A stretch of 64,000 bases of DNA from assembly GCF_902167145.1 (NCBI RefSeq), contig NC_050098.1:127732207-127796206 (forward strand), in the 5' to 3' direction. The notes beneath the pieces were generated by a model. It ran no database searches. It saw only the letters and a program-made list of their open reading frames with translations, and had not been told where the DNA came from. Below are positions 43,186 to 55,073 of the stretch, piece by piece. The first letter of the stretch is position 1. The number at the start of each line of letters is the position of its first letter. The position numbers were made by a program, and so were the translations under genes. The stretch is from Zea mays. Lineage: Eukaryota; Streptophyta; Magnoliopsida; Poales; Poaceae.

Positions 43186-46100
43186 TGTAACACCCCAGGT
43201 GTTACCATGGCTAGGGCACATCTATGCACTCATGACTGTGATCACATGTGGAAGAAAACTTAAGGAGAAGAGTATAAGAACCTTGGAAACTATGTTTTAA
43301 CCAAGAAATGTGAATGACCAAAAGCATTACCCAAGCTTGTGTGCACTTATCACCTTGGACAAGAAGGGAGTAAACCCTAGATCCCTCTTGAACCCCTATC
43401 TCCTAAACACCTTGGTTGAAGGGGGAGAGATCAAGCAAAGGTGCAAATCATGACCAAACCCTTGGCACAAAGATAAGTAACATGTTAAGCTACCAATATA
43501 GAGAGGAAACATTGCAAAAAGACCCCTTAAGAAACCCCAAATCCATTCCTTAAGTAGAGAAAGAGCTAGAGCTCTCTAATTCTCTCTAAGTCAAAATCTA
43601 CACCTAATCTAAAGATCCACCGTGTTCACCTTGAAGATGGCACCAAAACCACCTAAGTTCTATACCAAAAATGTGGCATACCACCTAAGGCACCCCCTGG
43701 AAAAAGTTGAGACCGAGCCCTTGATATTTGACATGTCTTGACATCACTTTTGTCGCGCAGTGGGCAGGGAGACAAGCCAGATTTGGCGTCCGCATATCTT
43801 CTGACCTAGGGCTTATCTTCCCTTGGAACTCACATACAAGAGATAGCCATAGGTGCCAGGAAGAGGTCTGTGCCGGATTTTTGCCAAGATTCGCACGTTT
43901 GCGATCTCAGCAAGCTTTTGAACACGGGCAGATGAACACCTCCACGTGTTCGACGCGTTCTGCGCGCGCCAGAGCACGCCCGCGCCCGACCCCGCGTGCC
44001 CCGCGTCGCGCCAAAGCCAAGTCGGCGCCATTGCCCGCGCCCGCGCCTATAAAGCCCCCAGGGACTTTGACCGTACTCCTCCGCGCACGCTCGACCTCAC
44101 CGGAGCCCGAAACCACCGGCGTTTGCCCCGTGCACAGCGTGCCCGCGGCCACCCGAGCCCCTGCCACCGTAGACCGGCCAACAGAGCCCTTCCCAACCTC
44201 GTCCAACCCTCGGAGAAGACTGTGCACGCCTCGGTGAAGCTCCCCGAGCAAGGAATCGGAGTTTGCTTCGCCGGAGGAGCCAGTCCACGGTCGCCGGACT
44301 TCACCCGACCGTCGGTGAACGTAGACCGAGTAATCCTCTGCTCCATTCTTCGATTCCTTGTGCACATAGCCTCTACGTCACCCCGTGAAGCTCATCGTGC
44401 CATTGGATTGAACTAGATCATCGTGGTTTGGCCGGAACACCCGCCGCCGACGAGAGCACCCGCCTGCGCACGTGGTCCGGACGATTCCGGCCACCTCCGC
44501 CGTCAAGTCGTACACCGCTGTGACCGCCAGGACCTCCCGGAGCCAACCCCGCCCCTCGCCGGACCTCTCTCGCCGCCGGTAAGCCGTGCTGCCCTTTTCT
44601 TTTCCGCGGGTACTGTTTAAACCTAGGGAGGGACCACGGGGGAGAAGAAGAAAAGGCTAGGGGGTTTTGCGCATTGTCAGCGACTCAGGGGAATAGTAGC
44701 GCAGGGGTATAACTGAGAGGATTAGTTTGGAAAGAACCCGAGGACTTCGGTGCAAAGTGGTTTTTCCAGGAAACCATTTATTTAACCTGTTTTAAATTCA
44801 AACAGAACTTGAATAATTCATATCTTCTGTTTTATTCACCCAAATCAAGTCAAACCAATTTTGCCAGGTCTTAAATAATGTAAACTACTTAAGAAAAATA
44901 TAAAACCCCTAAGTGTTACAGAAAACTTTAAGGTTCTAATTTAAATATTGATTTGGCCAAAAGCTAAATAATAAGAGGAAAAATAGTTGCACTGTTAGAC
45001 TGAGGTTAAGAAAATTTGGAGAAGTACCTAATTACTTTCTAACCTGTTTAAAAATAATAAACCCCTCTGTACACCCAGTTAAAATAGAGTTTATCATTTA
45101 AACCCTTTTTAGCCTAAAGTTAAAGAAAATATTAATGAAGGTTTAAATAAGGAACCAGGGAGCACCCATATTTTTGTTAGTCTACTTATTCAATGTAGTT
45201 CACTAGAAAAATTTGTTATACCCTGGTTTAGTATAAAATAAATAGGGTACCTTTTATTTTAAGAAAACAAGGAAAACTTAGAAAAACCCTAGAAAAATAA
45301 CCCCAAGGTGAAAACACCCCAAACCTTGGGATAATTAATGTTTGGTTATTAAGAACATAGGAAAAATATGAAATCTGCTGTTTGACATTTTTCAATTAAC
45401 AAGGCAGTAGAAAGAGCCTTTTTGACAATAAACTTTAGAAAATCACAACTAAATAACCATCAATTAGCTTTCTGTGAGTTTTGGCACAGAAGCTTGTTAT
45501 TACTGTTAGATGCCAACAAAAATGACCCTTAGGACAGAATCCACCCCTAGCTTAAAATTGTAGTGCAAAGTGACCCCCATTGCCCAACTTTGTTATTTTT
45601 GTCCAAGGCATACTCATTTTATTCTGGACCTCAAATTTATAGGACAGACTACAATGACCAATAGTAACCTACTGTAATTTTTGCAAATTTTTGGAAAAAG
45701 TTAAACCACTGTTGTAGTTCAAACCCACACTAGCATTCTTAATTAGAAAATGAAAAAGGGGAAATTGATAATGGAAACTTGTGTCACCCTAACCCAACTA
45801 GCAAAACCCTTTTTAATTTGCCCACTGAAATATGTAAGGGAAAAATACAAATCCACTATGCTTATTCTCCACAACACCTAAACCTAGAGTGATAAGCATA
45901 AACCACTAAAAGCCACATATGACCAAGAAACCCTAAGTTGCTAACTAACTTAGCTCTTCTTCCTTTAGCATAATGTTGTTAAATCCTGCATAATCATGAC
46001 ATGCATATTCTTATTCATTGCATTCGATAGACTGCAACCTCACTGACGGAGAGTACGTCCTCGTACCGGAGCAAGGTGTTGCTCAAGAGGTAGCCCCGGA

Positions 46101-47397
46101 TCTAGCACCAGAGCCTGCACCAGAGGATCTGCCTGCCACAGCTTTGGAAGGCAAGCCCCGGTTTATGCATAACCTGTTATTTATGCTATTTTACTATACT
46201 TAATGATTGTAGGATTGAATGTGCACTAAGGTGTAGGAGTTGTTTGAAACCCTAGTTGCATGATCTCAGGAATCCTGTTGAGATGAATACTAGTATGCTA
46301 GGTCGAGGTAGCTGCTTTATTAATTAGGATCTCGGTAGAAGTCGAGTGATTTTTCTAGCACTCGCGCGAGGTCAGGAATTTGATTGTATCCACTTTCTTA
46401 TCATAATGATGCTGGTTGTGGACAACAATCCTTGGGGATTGGTTGTCCACAGGATAAAAATTGGAATAAGGATTAAGGTGTGGTACCGTGAGTCAAGCGT
46501 TTGAACGTACTGAACACATACCGAGAAATATGGTAAATCGGTAAGCCTAGTACCTGAGTGAACCTGCCCGCAGACATATCCCCTCACGCGACCTGAGACG
46601 TGGTCTCCCATTCCGGTTATGGTGGGTACAAGTGCGGTCACTACACGACGGCAGTCGGGGTCAGTGAGGCATTGTACGCCAAGGCGGTGAGCCCTGATCT
46701 GTTGCCAGGGAATCGATGGGGACGATTGATGTGTGTGGGGACGGAGTGCCTCGCCATGTCGTGTGTTTAGGTTTACCTTGCAAGGTTTAAAAACTCGATT
46801 CGAATCGTCTGCTTCTCGCAGCTAATGAGACTGCTTGGTCCATGCTGCTACATTGAGTAACAAGTGGAAATGTGATGAGTTGACATAAGATGTTGATTGT
46901 TAAATATGTCTGATACCATGTATGAGTAGATAGTACACTTTTAGCCTTAAGAGAGTCACACTTGAACTTGACAAAGCTAAAACTTGATTTATAAACTCAG
47001 CTAGTGCTTTTGGCAACCAAACCCCACAGCCAAACAGCTGCATGTCTAGAGGTAGAGGAGTAGACTCCTCACACCGGGTAAGTCTAGCTGAGTATTAGTA
47101 TACTCAGCCTTGCTTGTGGCATAATTTTACAGGTTCTTTGGAGGACATGGTTGCTGGAGTGACTTGGCCGTCCATCTTGCCACCGGGTTGGACTGTCGAG
47201 TGGGATCCTGCCTCGGCTGAGGAGGAACATGAGGAGTGATGGGACAGGCTTCCCCATCTCTCTGTTTATTTATCGTTAGTTTCATTCCGCTGCACTTCGA
47301 ACAGTAATGATTACTTTTGCAAAAACTCCGATGATGATGTAATAATTTAATACTCCTTAATGTATGGTTTTATGCTTTAATGTATTTGCTCTCTGAC
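43186..47397 (+). repeat. LTR2 of element E, main part
   Basis: Same start and terminal hairpin as LTR1. Interrupted after 47397 by element B; ends at 56268-56421. Combined length 4366 bp against 4363 for LTR1. ORFs in 43728-44416 on both strands mirror those in LTR1 and are not genes. TATA box 44048-44054. Confidence 0.93.
44048..44054 (+). promoter_or_regulatory. TATA box of LTR2 of element E
   Basis: TATAAAG in CGCGCCTATAAAGCCCCC, equivalent to 33416-33422. Confidence 0.7.
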
Positions 47398-47631
47398 TGA
47401 AAGGGAAATGTGCCCTTGGGCCATTTCTAAGTATTTTGGTGATTTAGTGTCCAACACAAGTGCCTAAGTGTTAAATGGTGGACAAAGTACAAATCAAGTA
47501 TAAAGGTATGTTTCTCAGACTTAGTACATTGTTTTAGAGACTAATGTATTGTGTCTAAGTGCTGGAAACAGGAAAAATCAAGGCGAAATTAGAGATGGCT
47601 TTGTTCAGCCAAAGTCAGCTCTGTCTGGGTG

Positions 47632-47970
47632 CACCGAACAGTGTCCGGTGCGCCAGGCTGACTCAGGCGAACTTGCTGCTCTCGGGAAATGATTAACGAC
47701 GTACGACTACAATTCACCAGACTGTCCGGTGTGCACCGGACTGTCCGGTGAGCCAACGGTCGGCCGGGCCAACTGTCGGCCGCGCGATCCGCGCGAGACA
47801 CGTGGCCGAGCCAACGGTCGGAAGGGTGCACCGGACTGTCCGGTGTGCACCGGACAGTGTCCGGTGCGCCAACGGCTCCAAAGCGTCAACGGTCAGTTTC
47901 AACAAATAAGGAAAGAGATCCGCACCGGACAGTGTCCGGTGGTGCACCGGACTTTCCGGTGCGCCAGGCG
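47632..47970. repeat. Palindromic CACCGGAC array in 5' LTR of B
   Basis: About seven palindromes such as CACCGGACTGTCCGGTG, more than in the 3' LTR of the same element. Confidence 0.9.
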
Positions 47971-48029
47971 ACAGAAGGCAAGAATTGCCTTCCTGGAATG
48001 CACTCAACGGCTCCTAGCTGCCTTGGGAC

Positions 48030-48037
48030 TATAAAAG
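48030..48037 (+). promoter_or_regulatory. TATA box of 5' LTR of B
   Basis: TATAAAAG in GGGACTATAAAAGGGATCC, after the palindrome array. The equivalent in LTR2 is 55667-55674. Confidence 0.82.
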
Positions 48038-48627
48038 GGATCCCTAGGCGCATGGAGGAGAACACCAAGCATTTTCTAAGCATTCCTAAGCACCAAGACT
48101 TCGATTCCGCACATTTGATTCCTTGCGATAGCAATTAGAGCTCCATTTGAGTTGTGAACTCGCTGAGTTGTGTTGTGAGCTCTTGTTGCGATTTGTGTGC
48201 GTGTTGGTACTCTAATTTCGTGTCTTGTGTGTGTTTCTCATCCCTCCCTTACTCCGTGCTTCTTTGTGAACATCAAGTGTAAGGGCGAGAGGCTCCAAGT
48301 TGTGGAGATTCCTCGCAAATGGGATATAGTAAAGCAAAGCAAAACACCGTGGTATTCAAGTGGGTCTTTGGACCGCTTGAGAGGGGTTGATTGCAACCCT
48401 CGTCCGTTGGGACGCCACAACGTGGACTAGGCAAGTGTTGAACTTGGCCGAACCACGGGATAAACCACTGTGTCTATCTGTGATTGATCTTCTTGTGGTT
48501 ATCGTGTCTTGCAAAGACTCTTCTCTAGCCACTTGGCATTCTTGTGCTAACTTCTAATCAAGTTTTGTGGCATTAAGTTTTAAGTTTTACAGGATCACCT
48601 TTTCACCCCCCTCTAGGTGCTCTCAAT

Positions 48628-48640
48628 TGGTATCAAAGCC
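48628..48640 (+). other. Primer-binding site of B (one mismatch)
   Basis: TGGTATCAAAGCC; element A has the canonical TGGTATCAGAGCC at this place. Confidence 0.88.
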
Positions 48641-48675
48641 GTTCTCTTCAAGAAAGGGACTAATCGCCCGAAGAG

Positions 48676-51052
48676 ATGGATCCTAAGGGCAAGGGGATTG
48701 TGATCAATGATAAGGAGAAGGAGTCCTTCGTCAACGAGCCGAAAGAGGACAAGCCTACCGACTCGGGCTCGGGCCACAAACGAAAAGATGGAAAAAAGAA
48801 GAAGACGAGGCGCATCAAGGAGATTGTCTACTACGACAAAAGCGACGAGTCCTCTTCTTCTCAAAAGGACGATGACAACGACTACGAGAAAAAGAAGACG
48901 GTTAACTCAAACTTCTCTTTCGATTCTTCTCGTATTCCGCATAGCTCAAATGCACATTTGCTTTCCATTCCTGTTGGCAAACCTCCTCACTTTGATGGAG
49001 AGGACTACGGATTTTGGAGCCACAAAATGCGTAGTCACTTGTTCTCTCTCCATCCTAGCATATGGGAGATAGTAGAAAGTGGAATGAAATTTGATAGGTC
49101 GGATAGTCCTATGTTTATCAATGAACAGATTCATAAAAATGCACAAGCTACTACTGTGTTGTTAGCCTCTTTGTGCAGGGACGAGTATCATAAGGTGAGC
49201 GGCTTGGACAATGCCAAGCAGATCTGGGACACCCTCAAGATCTCTCATGAGGGGAACGACGTCACCATGCTCACCAAGATGGAGTTGGTGGAGGGCGAAC
49301 TCGGGAGATTCGCGATGGTAAGGGGCGAGGAGCCAACCCAAACGTACAACCGGCAAAGACCCTCATCAACAAAATAAGGAGCTACGAAAGCACGCGATGG
49401 ACGGACCACAATGTTGTCCGCCTAATGCTAAGGTCCTTTACTGTTCTTGATCCACATCTTGTGAACAATATTCGTGAGAATCCTAGGTACACCAAGATGT
49501 CGCCCGAAGAAATTCTTGGGAAATTTGTAAGCGGGCGGATGATGATCAAGGAGGCAAGATACGTCGACGATGCACTAAATGGACCAATCCAAGAGCCTCA
49601 AACTATTGCTCTCAAGGCAACAAGGAGCAAGGAGACGCTACCTAGCAAAGTGGCGCAAGTTGAGGCGGTCGGGCTTAATGATGAAGAAATGGCTCTCATC
49701 ATCAAGAGATTCAAGACGGCGCTAAAGGGTCACAAGGAGCAACCCAACAAAAACAAGACGAAGGGGAAGCGCTCCTGCTTCAAATGTGGTAAGATTGGTC
49801 ATTTTATCGCTAATTGTCCTGATAATGATAGTGACCAGGAAAAGAAGAGTGGAAAGTGGGAAAAGAAGAAGAACTACAAGAAGGCAAAGGGCGAGGCACA
49901 TCTTGGAAAGGAGTGGGACTCGGATTGCTCCTCGTCCGACTCCGACAACGAAGGACTCGCCGCCACCGCCTTCAACAAGTCATCCCTCTTCCCCAACGAG
50001 CATCACACATGCCTCATGGCGAAGGAGAAGAAGGTATGTACTCGGAATACTACTTATACTTCTTCAAGTGAGGATGAGTCTAGTGATGATGATGAAATAG
50101 ATTATTCATGTTTATTCAAGGGCCTAGATAGAACCAAGGTTGATAAAATTAATGAATTAATTGATGCCTTGAATGATAAGAATAGGTTATTAGAAAAGCA
50201 AGAGGACCTTTTGTATGAAGAACATGATAAGTTTGTAGAGGCTCAAAAATCTCTTGCTTTAGAAATTAAAAGGAATGAAATGCTTTCTTGTGAATTGTCT
50301 GCATGTCATGACTCTATTTCTAGCTTAAAGAGCATAAATGATGATTTGAATGATAAGTTAGAAATAGCAAATAAATCAACATCTTGCGTAGAACATGTCA
50401 CAATTTGCAATAGATGTAAAGATTTTGATGTTGATGCGTGTAGTGAACACCTAGTTTCAATTTCCAAATTAAATGATGAATTGGCTAGTCTTAATGCCCA
50501 ACTTAAGACTAGCAAGAGTGATATTGACAAAATAAAATTTGCAAGGGATGCCTACACGATTGGTAGACACCCCTCAATTAAGGATGGTCTTGGCTTCAAG
50601 AGGGAGGTCAAGAACTTAACAAGCCATAAGGTTTCCATCTCAGCCAAGGAGAAAGGGAAGGCCCCTATGGCTAGTAGTGCTCATAAGAACCATGCTTTCA
50701 TGTATCATGATAGGAGACATTCTAGGAATGCTTTTAGAAGTTATGATGCTTTTGATTCTCATGTTGTGGTTGCTTCTAGCTCTTCTATTATGTATGATAG
50801 AAATGTTGCTAAAAAAATGCTATGCCTAGAAGAAATATTGTTCATGCTCCTAGGAAAGTAATGAATGAACCTTCTACAATTTATCATGCTTGTAATGCTT
50901 CATTTGCAATTTGTAGAAAGGATAGGAAGATAGTTGCTAGAAAATTAGGGGCAAAATGTAAGGGAGACAAGACTTGCATTTGGGTCCCTAAGACTATTGT
51001 GACTAACCTTGTAGGACCCAACATGAGTTGGGTACCTAAGACCCATGCTTAA
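48676..51052 (+). pseudogene. gag: Sirevirus B Gag, two frameshifts
   Basis: Homologue of the intact Gag of A (2334-4724), starting MDPKGKGIVINDKEK and ending WVPKTHA. The frame breaks after QTYNR near 49351 (one base lost), runs on from 49378 in the next frame (ORF from 49425) with zinc knuckle CFKCGKIGHFIANCP (49776-49820) and coiled coil (about 50110-50370), and breaks again in a run of 7 A (50811-50817, 8 expected). The last segment, from 50822, carries the conserved tail. The N-terminal UBN2-type domain is intact in the first frame. Confidence 0.9.
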
Positions 51053-54000
51053 ATTTGCCTTGCAGGTTTATGCATCCGGGGGCTCAAGCTGGATTATCGA
51101 CAGCGGATGCACAAACCACATGACGGGGGAAAAGAGGATGTTCTCTTCCTACGTCAAGAACAAGGATCCCCAAGATTCAATCATATTCGGTGATGGGAAC
51201 CAAGGCAAGGTGAAAGGGTTAGGAAAAATTGCTATTTCATCCGAGCACTCTATTTCTAATGTGTTCTTAGTTGAGTCGCTTGGATATAACTTGTTGTTTG
51301 TGAGTCAATTATGTAATATGGGATATAATTGTCTATTCACTAATTTAGATGTGTCTGTCTTTAGAAGAAGTGATGGTTTACTAGCTTTTAAGGGTGTATT
51401 AGACGGCAAACTCTATTTAGTTGATTTTGCAAAAGAGGAGGCCGGTCTAGATGCATGCTTAATTGTTAAGACTAGCATGGGCTGGCTGTGGAATCGCCGC
51501 TTAGCACATGTGGGGATGAAGAACCTTCACAAGCTTCTAAAGGGAGAACACGTGATAGGTCTAACTAATGTTACTTTTGAAAAAGATAGACCTTGTGCAG
51601 CTTGTCAAGCAGGGAAACAGGTGGGAAGCTCTCATCATGCCAAAAATGTGATGACAACATCAAGACCCCTAGAGTTACTTCATATGGACCTCTTCGGACC
51701 CGTCGCCTATCTGAGCATAGGAGGAAGTAAGTATGGTCTTGTTATAGTTGATGATTTTTCCCGCTTCACTTGGGTATTCTTTTTGCTGGATAAATCTGAA
51801 ACCCAAGAGACCCTCAAGTGCTTCCTAAGGAGAGCTCAAAACGAGTTTGAGCTCAAGGTGAAGAAAATAAGAAGCGACAATGGGTCCGAGTTCAAGAACC
51901 TTCAAGTGGAGGACTATCTTGAGGAGGAAGGAATCAAGCACGAGTTCTCCGCTCCCTACACACCACAACAAAATGGTGTGGTAGAGAGGAAGAACAGGAC
52001 GCTTATAGACATGGCGAGGATGATGCTTGGAGAGTTCAAGACCCCCGAGTGCTTCTGGTCGGAAGCCGTGAACACGGCTTGCCACGCCATCAACCGGCTC
52101 TACCTTCATTGCCTCCTCAAGAAGACTTCGTATGAGCTACTAACCGGTAACAAACCCAATGTTTCATATTTCTGAGTTTTTGGGAGTAAATGCTACATTC
52201 TAGTGAAGAAGGGTAGGAATTCCAAATTTGCTCCCAAAGCGGTAGAAGGGTTTTTGTTAGGTTATGACTCAAATACAAAGGCGTATAGGGTCTTCAACAA
52301 ATCATCGGGTTTGGTTGAAGCCTCTAGCGACGTTGTATTTGATGAAACTAATGGCTCTCCAAGAGAGCAAGTTGTTGATCTTGATGATGTAGATGAAGAA
52401 GACGTTCCAACGGCCGCAATACGCACCATGGCGATTGGAGATGTGAGGCCAATGGAACAAAAGGAGCAAGATCAACCTTCTTCCTCAACAATGGTGCATC
52501 CCCCAACTCAAGACGATGAACAAGTTCATCAAGAGGAGGCGTGTGATCAAGGGGGAGCACAAGATGATCATGTAATGGAGGAAGAAGCGCAACCGGCACC
52601 TCCAACCCAAGTTCGAGCAATGATTCAAAGGGATCATCCCATCGACCAGATTTTGGGTGATATTAGCAAGGGAGTAACTACTCGGTCTCGATTAGTTAAT
52701 TTTTGTGAGCATTACTCTTTTGTCTCTTCTATTGAGCCTTTCAGGGTAGAAGAGGCCTTGCTAGATCCGGACTGGGTGTTGGCCATGCAAGAGGAGCTCA
52801 ACAACTTCAAAAGAAATGAAGTTTGGACACTGGTGCCTCGTCCCAAGCAAAATGTTGTGGGAACCAAGTGGGTGTTCCGCAACAAACAAGACGAGCACGG
52901 GGTGGTGACAAGGAACAAGGCACGACTTGTGGCAAAAGGTTATGCCCAAGTCGCAGGTTTGGACTTTGAGGAGACTTTCGCTCCTGTGGCTAGGCTAGAG
53001 TCCATTCGTATTTTGCTAGCATATGCCGCTCACCATTCTTTCAGGTTGTTCCAAATGGATGTGAAGAGCGCATTCCTCAACAGGCCAATAAAGGAGGAGG
53101 TGTATGTGGAGCAACCCCCTGGCTTCGAGGATGAACGGTACCCCGACCACGTGTGTAAGCTCTCTAAGGCGCTCTATGGACTTAAGCAAGCCCCAAGAGC
53201 ATGGTATGAATGCCTTAGAGACTTTTTAATTGCTAATACTTTCAAGGTCGGGAAAGCCGATCCAACTCTTTTCACTAAGACATGTGATGGTGATCTTTTT
53301 GTGTGCCAAATTTATGTCGATGACATAATATTTGGTTCTACTAATCAAAAGTCTTGTGAAGAGTTTAGCAGGGTGATGACTGAAAAGTTTGAGATGTCGA
53401 TGATGGGCGAGTTAAGCTATTTCCTTGGATTCCAAGTGAGGCAACTCAAGGATGGGACCTTCATCTCCCAAACGAAGTACACGCAAGACTTGATCAAGCG
53501 GTTTGGGATGAAGGACGCCAAGCCTGCAAAGACTCCAATGGGAACCGACGGACACACCGACCTCAACAAAGGAGGTAATTCCGTTGATCAAAAGGCATAT
53601 CGGTCTATGATAGGGTCTTTACTTTATTTATGTGCTAGTAGACCGGATATTGTGCTGAGTGTATGCATGTGTGCTAGGTTTCAATCCGATCCAAGGGAGT
53701 GCCACTTAGTGGCTGTGAAGCGAATTCTTAGATACTTACTCGCTACGCCTTGCTTCGGGATCTGGTATCCAAAGGGGTCTACCTTTGACTTGGTTGGATA
53801 TTCAGACTCCGACTATGCTGGATGTAAGGTCGATAGGAAGAGTACATCGGGGACGTGCCAATTCTTAGGAAGGTCCCTGGTGTCATGGAGTTCTAAGAAA
53901 CAAACTTCCGTTGCCCTATCCACCGCTGAGGCCGAGTATGTTGCCGCAGGACAGTGTTGCGCGCAACTACTTTGGATGAGGCAAACCCTCAGGGACTTTG

Positions 54001-54266
54001 GCTATAATTTGAGCAAAGTCCCACTCCTATGTGATAATGAGAGTGCTATCCACATGGCGGATAATCCTGTTGAACACAGCCGCACAAAGCATATAGACAT
54101 CCGGTATCACTTTTTGAGAGACCACCAGCAAAAGGGAGATATCGAAGTGTTTCATGTTAGCTCTGAGAACCAGCTAGCCGATATCTTTACCAAGCCTTTA
54201 GATGAGGAGACCTTTTGCAAGTTGCGTAGTGAGCTAAATGTCTTAGATTCATGGAACTTGGATTGA
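51045..54266 (+). pseudogene. pol: Sirevirus B Pol, one premature stop
   Basis: Pol is in the +1 frame to gag; an ATG at 51045 overlaps the gag stop, but the true junction may be at the AG before 51066. Protease [13 protein letters not shown] (51091-51129), pre-integrase, zinc-binding region ([22 protein letters not shown]), integrase core ([28 protein letters not shown]), reverse transcriptase ([18 protein letters not shown] at 53312-53335), RNase H ([35 protein letters not shown]). A TGA at 52173-52175 after NVSYF falls where element C has Arg, fitting CGA to TGA; the frame is otherwise open to the end at DSWNLD. It would be a full-length Pol but for this stop. Confidence 0.92.
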
Positions 54267-55073
54267 TTTATAGCATACATGTGTTTATGCCTTTGATCAT
54301 GTTCATTATGCATTTTGTTGTTTACTTATGGTGCTCAAGTTGTACAAGCACTCCCCGGACCTTACAAGTCCATTTGCAAGTGATGCACAAATTTAGGGGG
54401 AGATGTGCTACAACTTGACCCTTTGAGACTAACTGTGTGCTTAAGTTTGCTTAATTTAGTCTCAAAGGAGGTTTGAAAGGGAAAAGGTGGACTTGGACCA
54501 TGCAAGACTTCCACTGCACTCCGATGAAAGAGTAACTTTTTCCAAGTTCATCTTTGTACTCTTATTGCCTTTTTACTCTTAGTTGAAGATTTTGGTGAGG
54601 CAATGGGGTTAAAGGGCCAAAATTGATCCCGTTTTGGTGCTTGATGCCAAAGGGGGAGAAAATACAGCCAAAGCAATAAATGGATCAGCTACCACTTGTG
54701 AATTTTGAAAAAGTAGAGTTAGAGTTTTTGTTGTCAAAATACTCTTGTGTGTTTTGTTTGTCAAAATACTCTCGTGTGTCTCTTATTGTCAAAAGTTGGT
54801 CTCTTGTGAGGAGAAGGCTTGATTATGGGAAAAAGGGGGAGTTTTTGAACTCTTTGATCAATTTCTCGTGGAATACCTCTCTTTATGTCTCTACAAGTGA
54901 ATTTGACTTAGAAATTGAGTTTGATTTGCAAAAACAAACCAAGTGGTGGCAAAGAATGATCCATATATGTCAAATCTGAATCAAAACAATTTTGAGTTCT
55001 TATTTGAATTGATTTTGCACTTGTTCTACTTGCTTTATGTTGTGTTGGCATAAATCACCAAAAAGGGGGAGAT
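54267..55073 (+). other. 3' UTR of Sirevirus B with repeated PPT-like motifs
   Basis: Non-coding; ORF 54680-54979 lacks any recognisable domain. GGGGGAG motifs occur at 54394-54403, 54650-54660, 54831-54841 and at the true PPT AAAAAGGGGGAGAT (55060-55073) that abuts the 3' LTR. Confidence 0.85.

Larger units (their letters stand above)
47398..48625 (+). repeat. 5' LTR of Sirevirus B (1228 bp)
   Basis: TGAAAGGGAAATGTGCCC..GTGCTCTCA. Palindrome array 47632-47970, TATA box 48030-48037. Opposite-strand ORFs (for example 47714-48007) are translated palindromes. Confidence 0.95.

Noticed and set aside
54680..54979. 99-codon ORF in the 3' UTR of B as an env-like gene
   Set aside because: Too short, no signal peptide or membrane segment I can defend, and full of the repeated TTGTCAAAATACTC words of the UTR.
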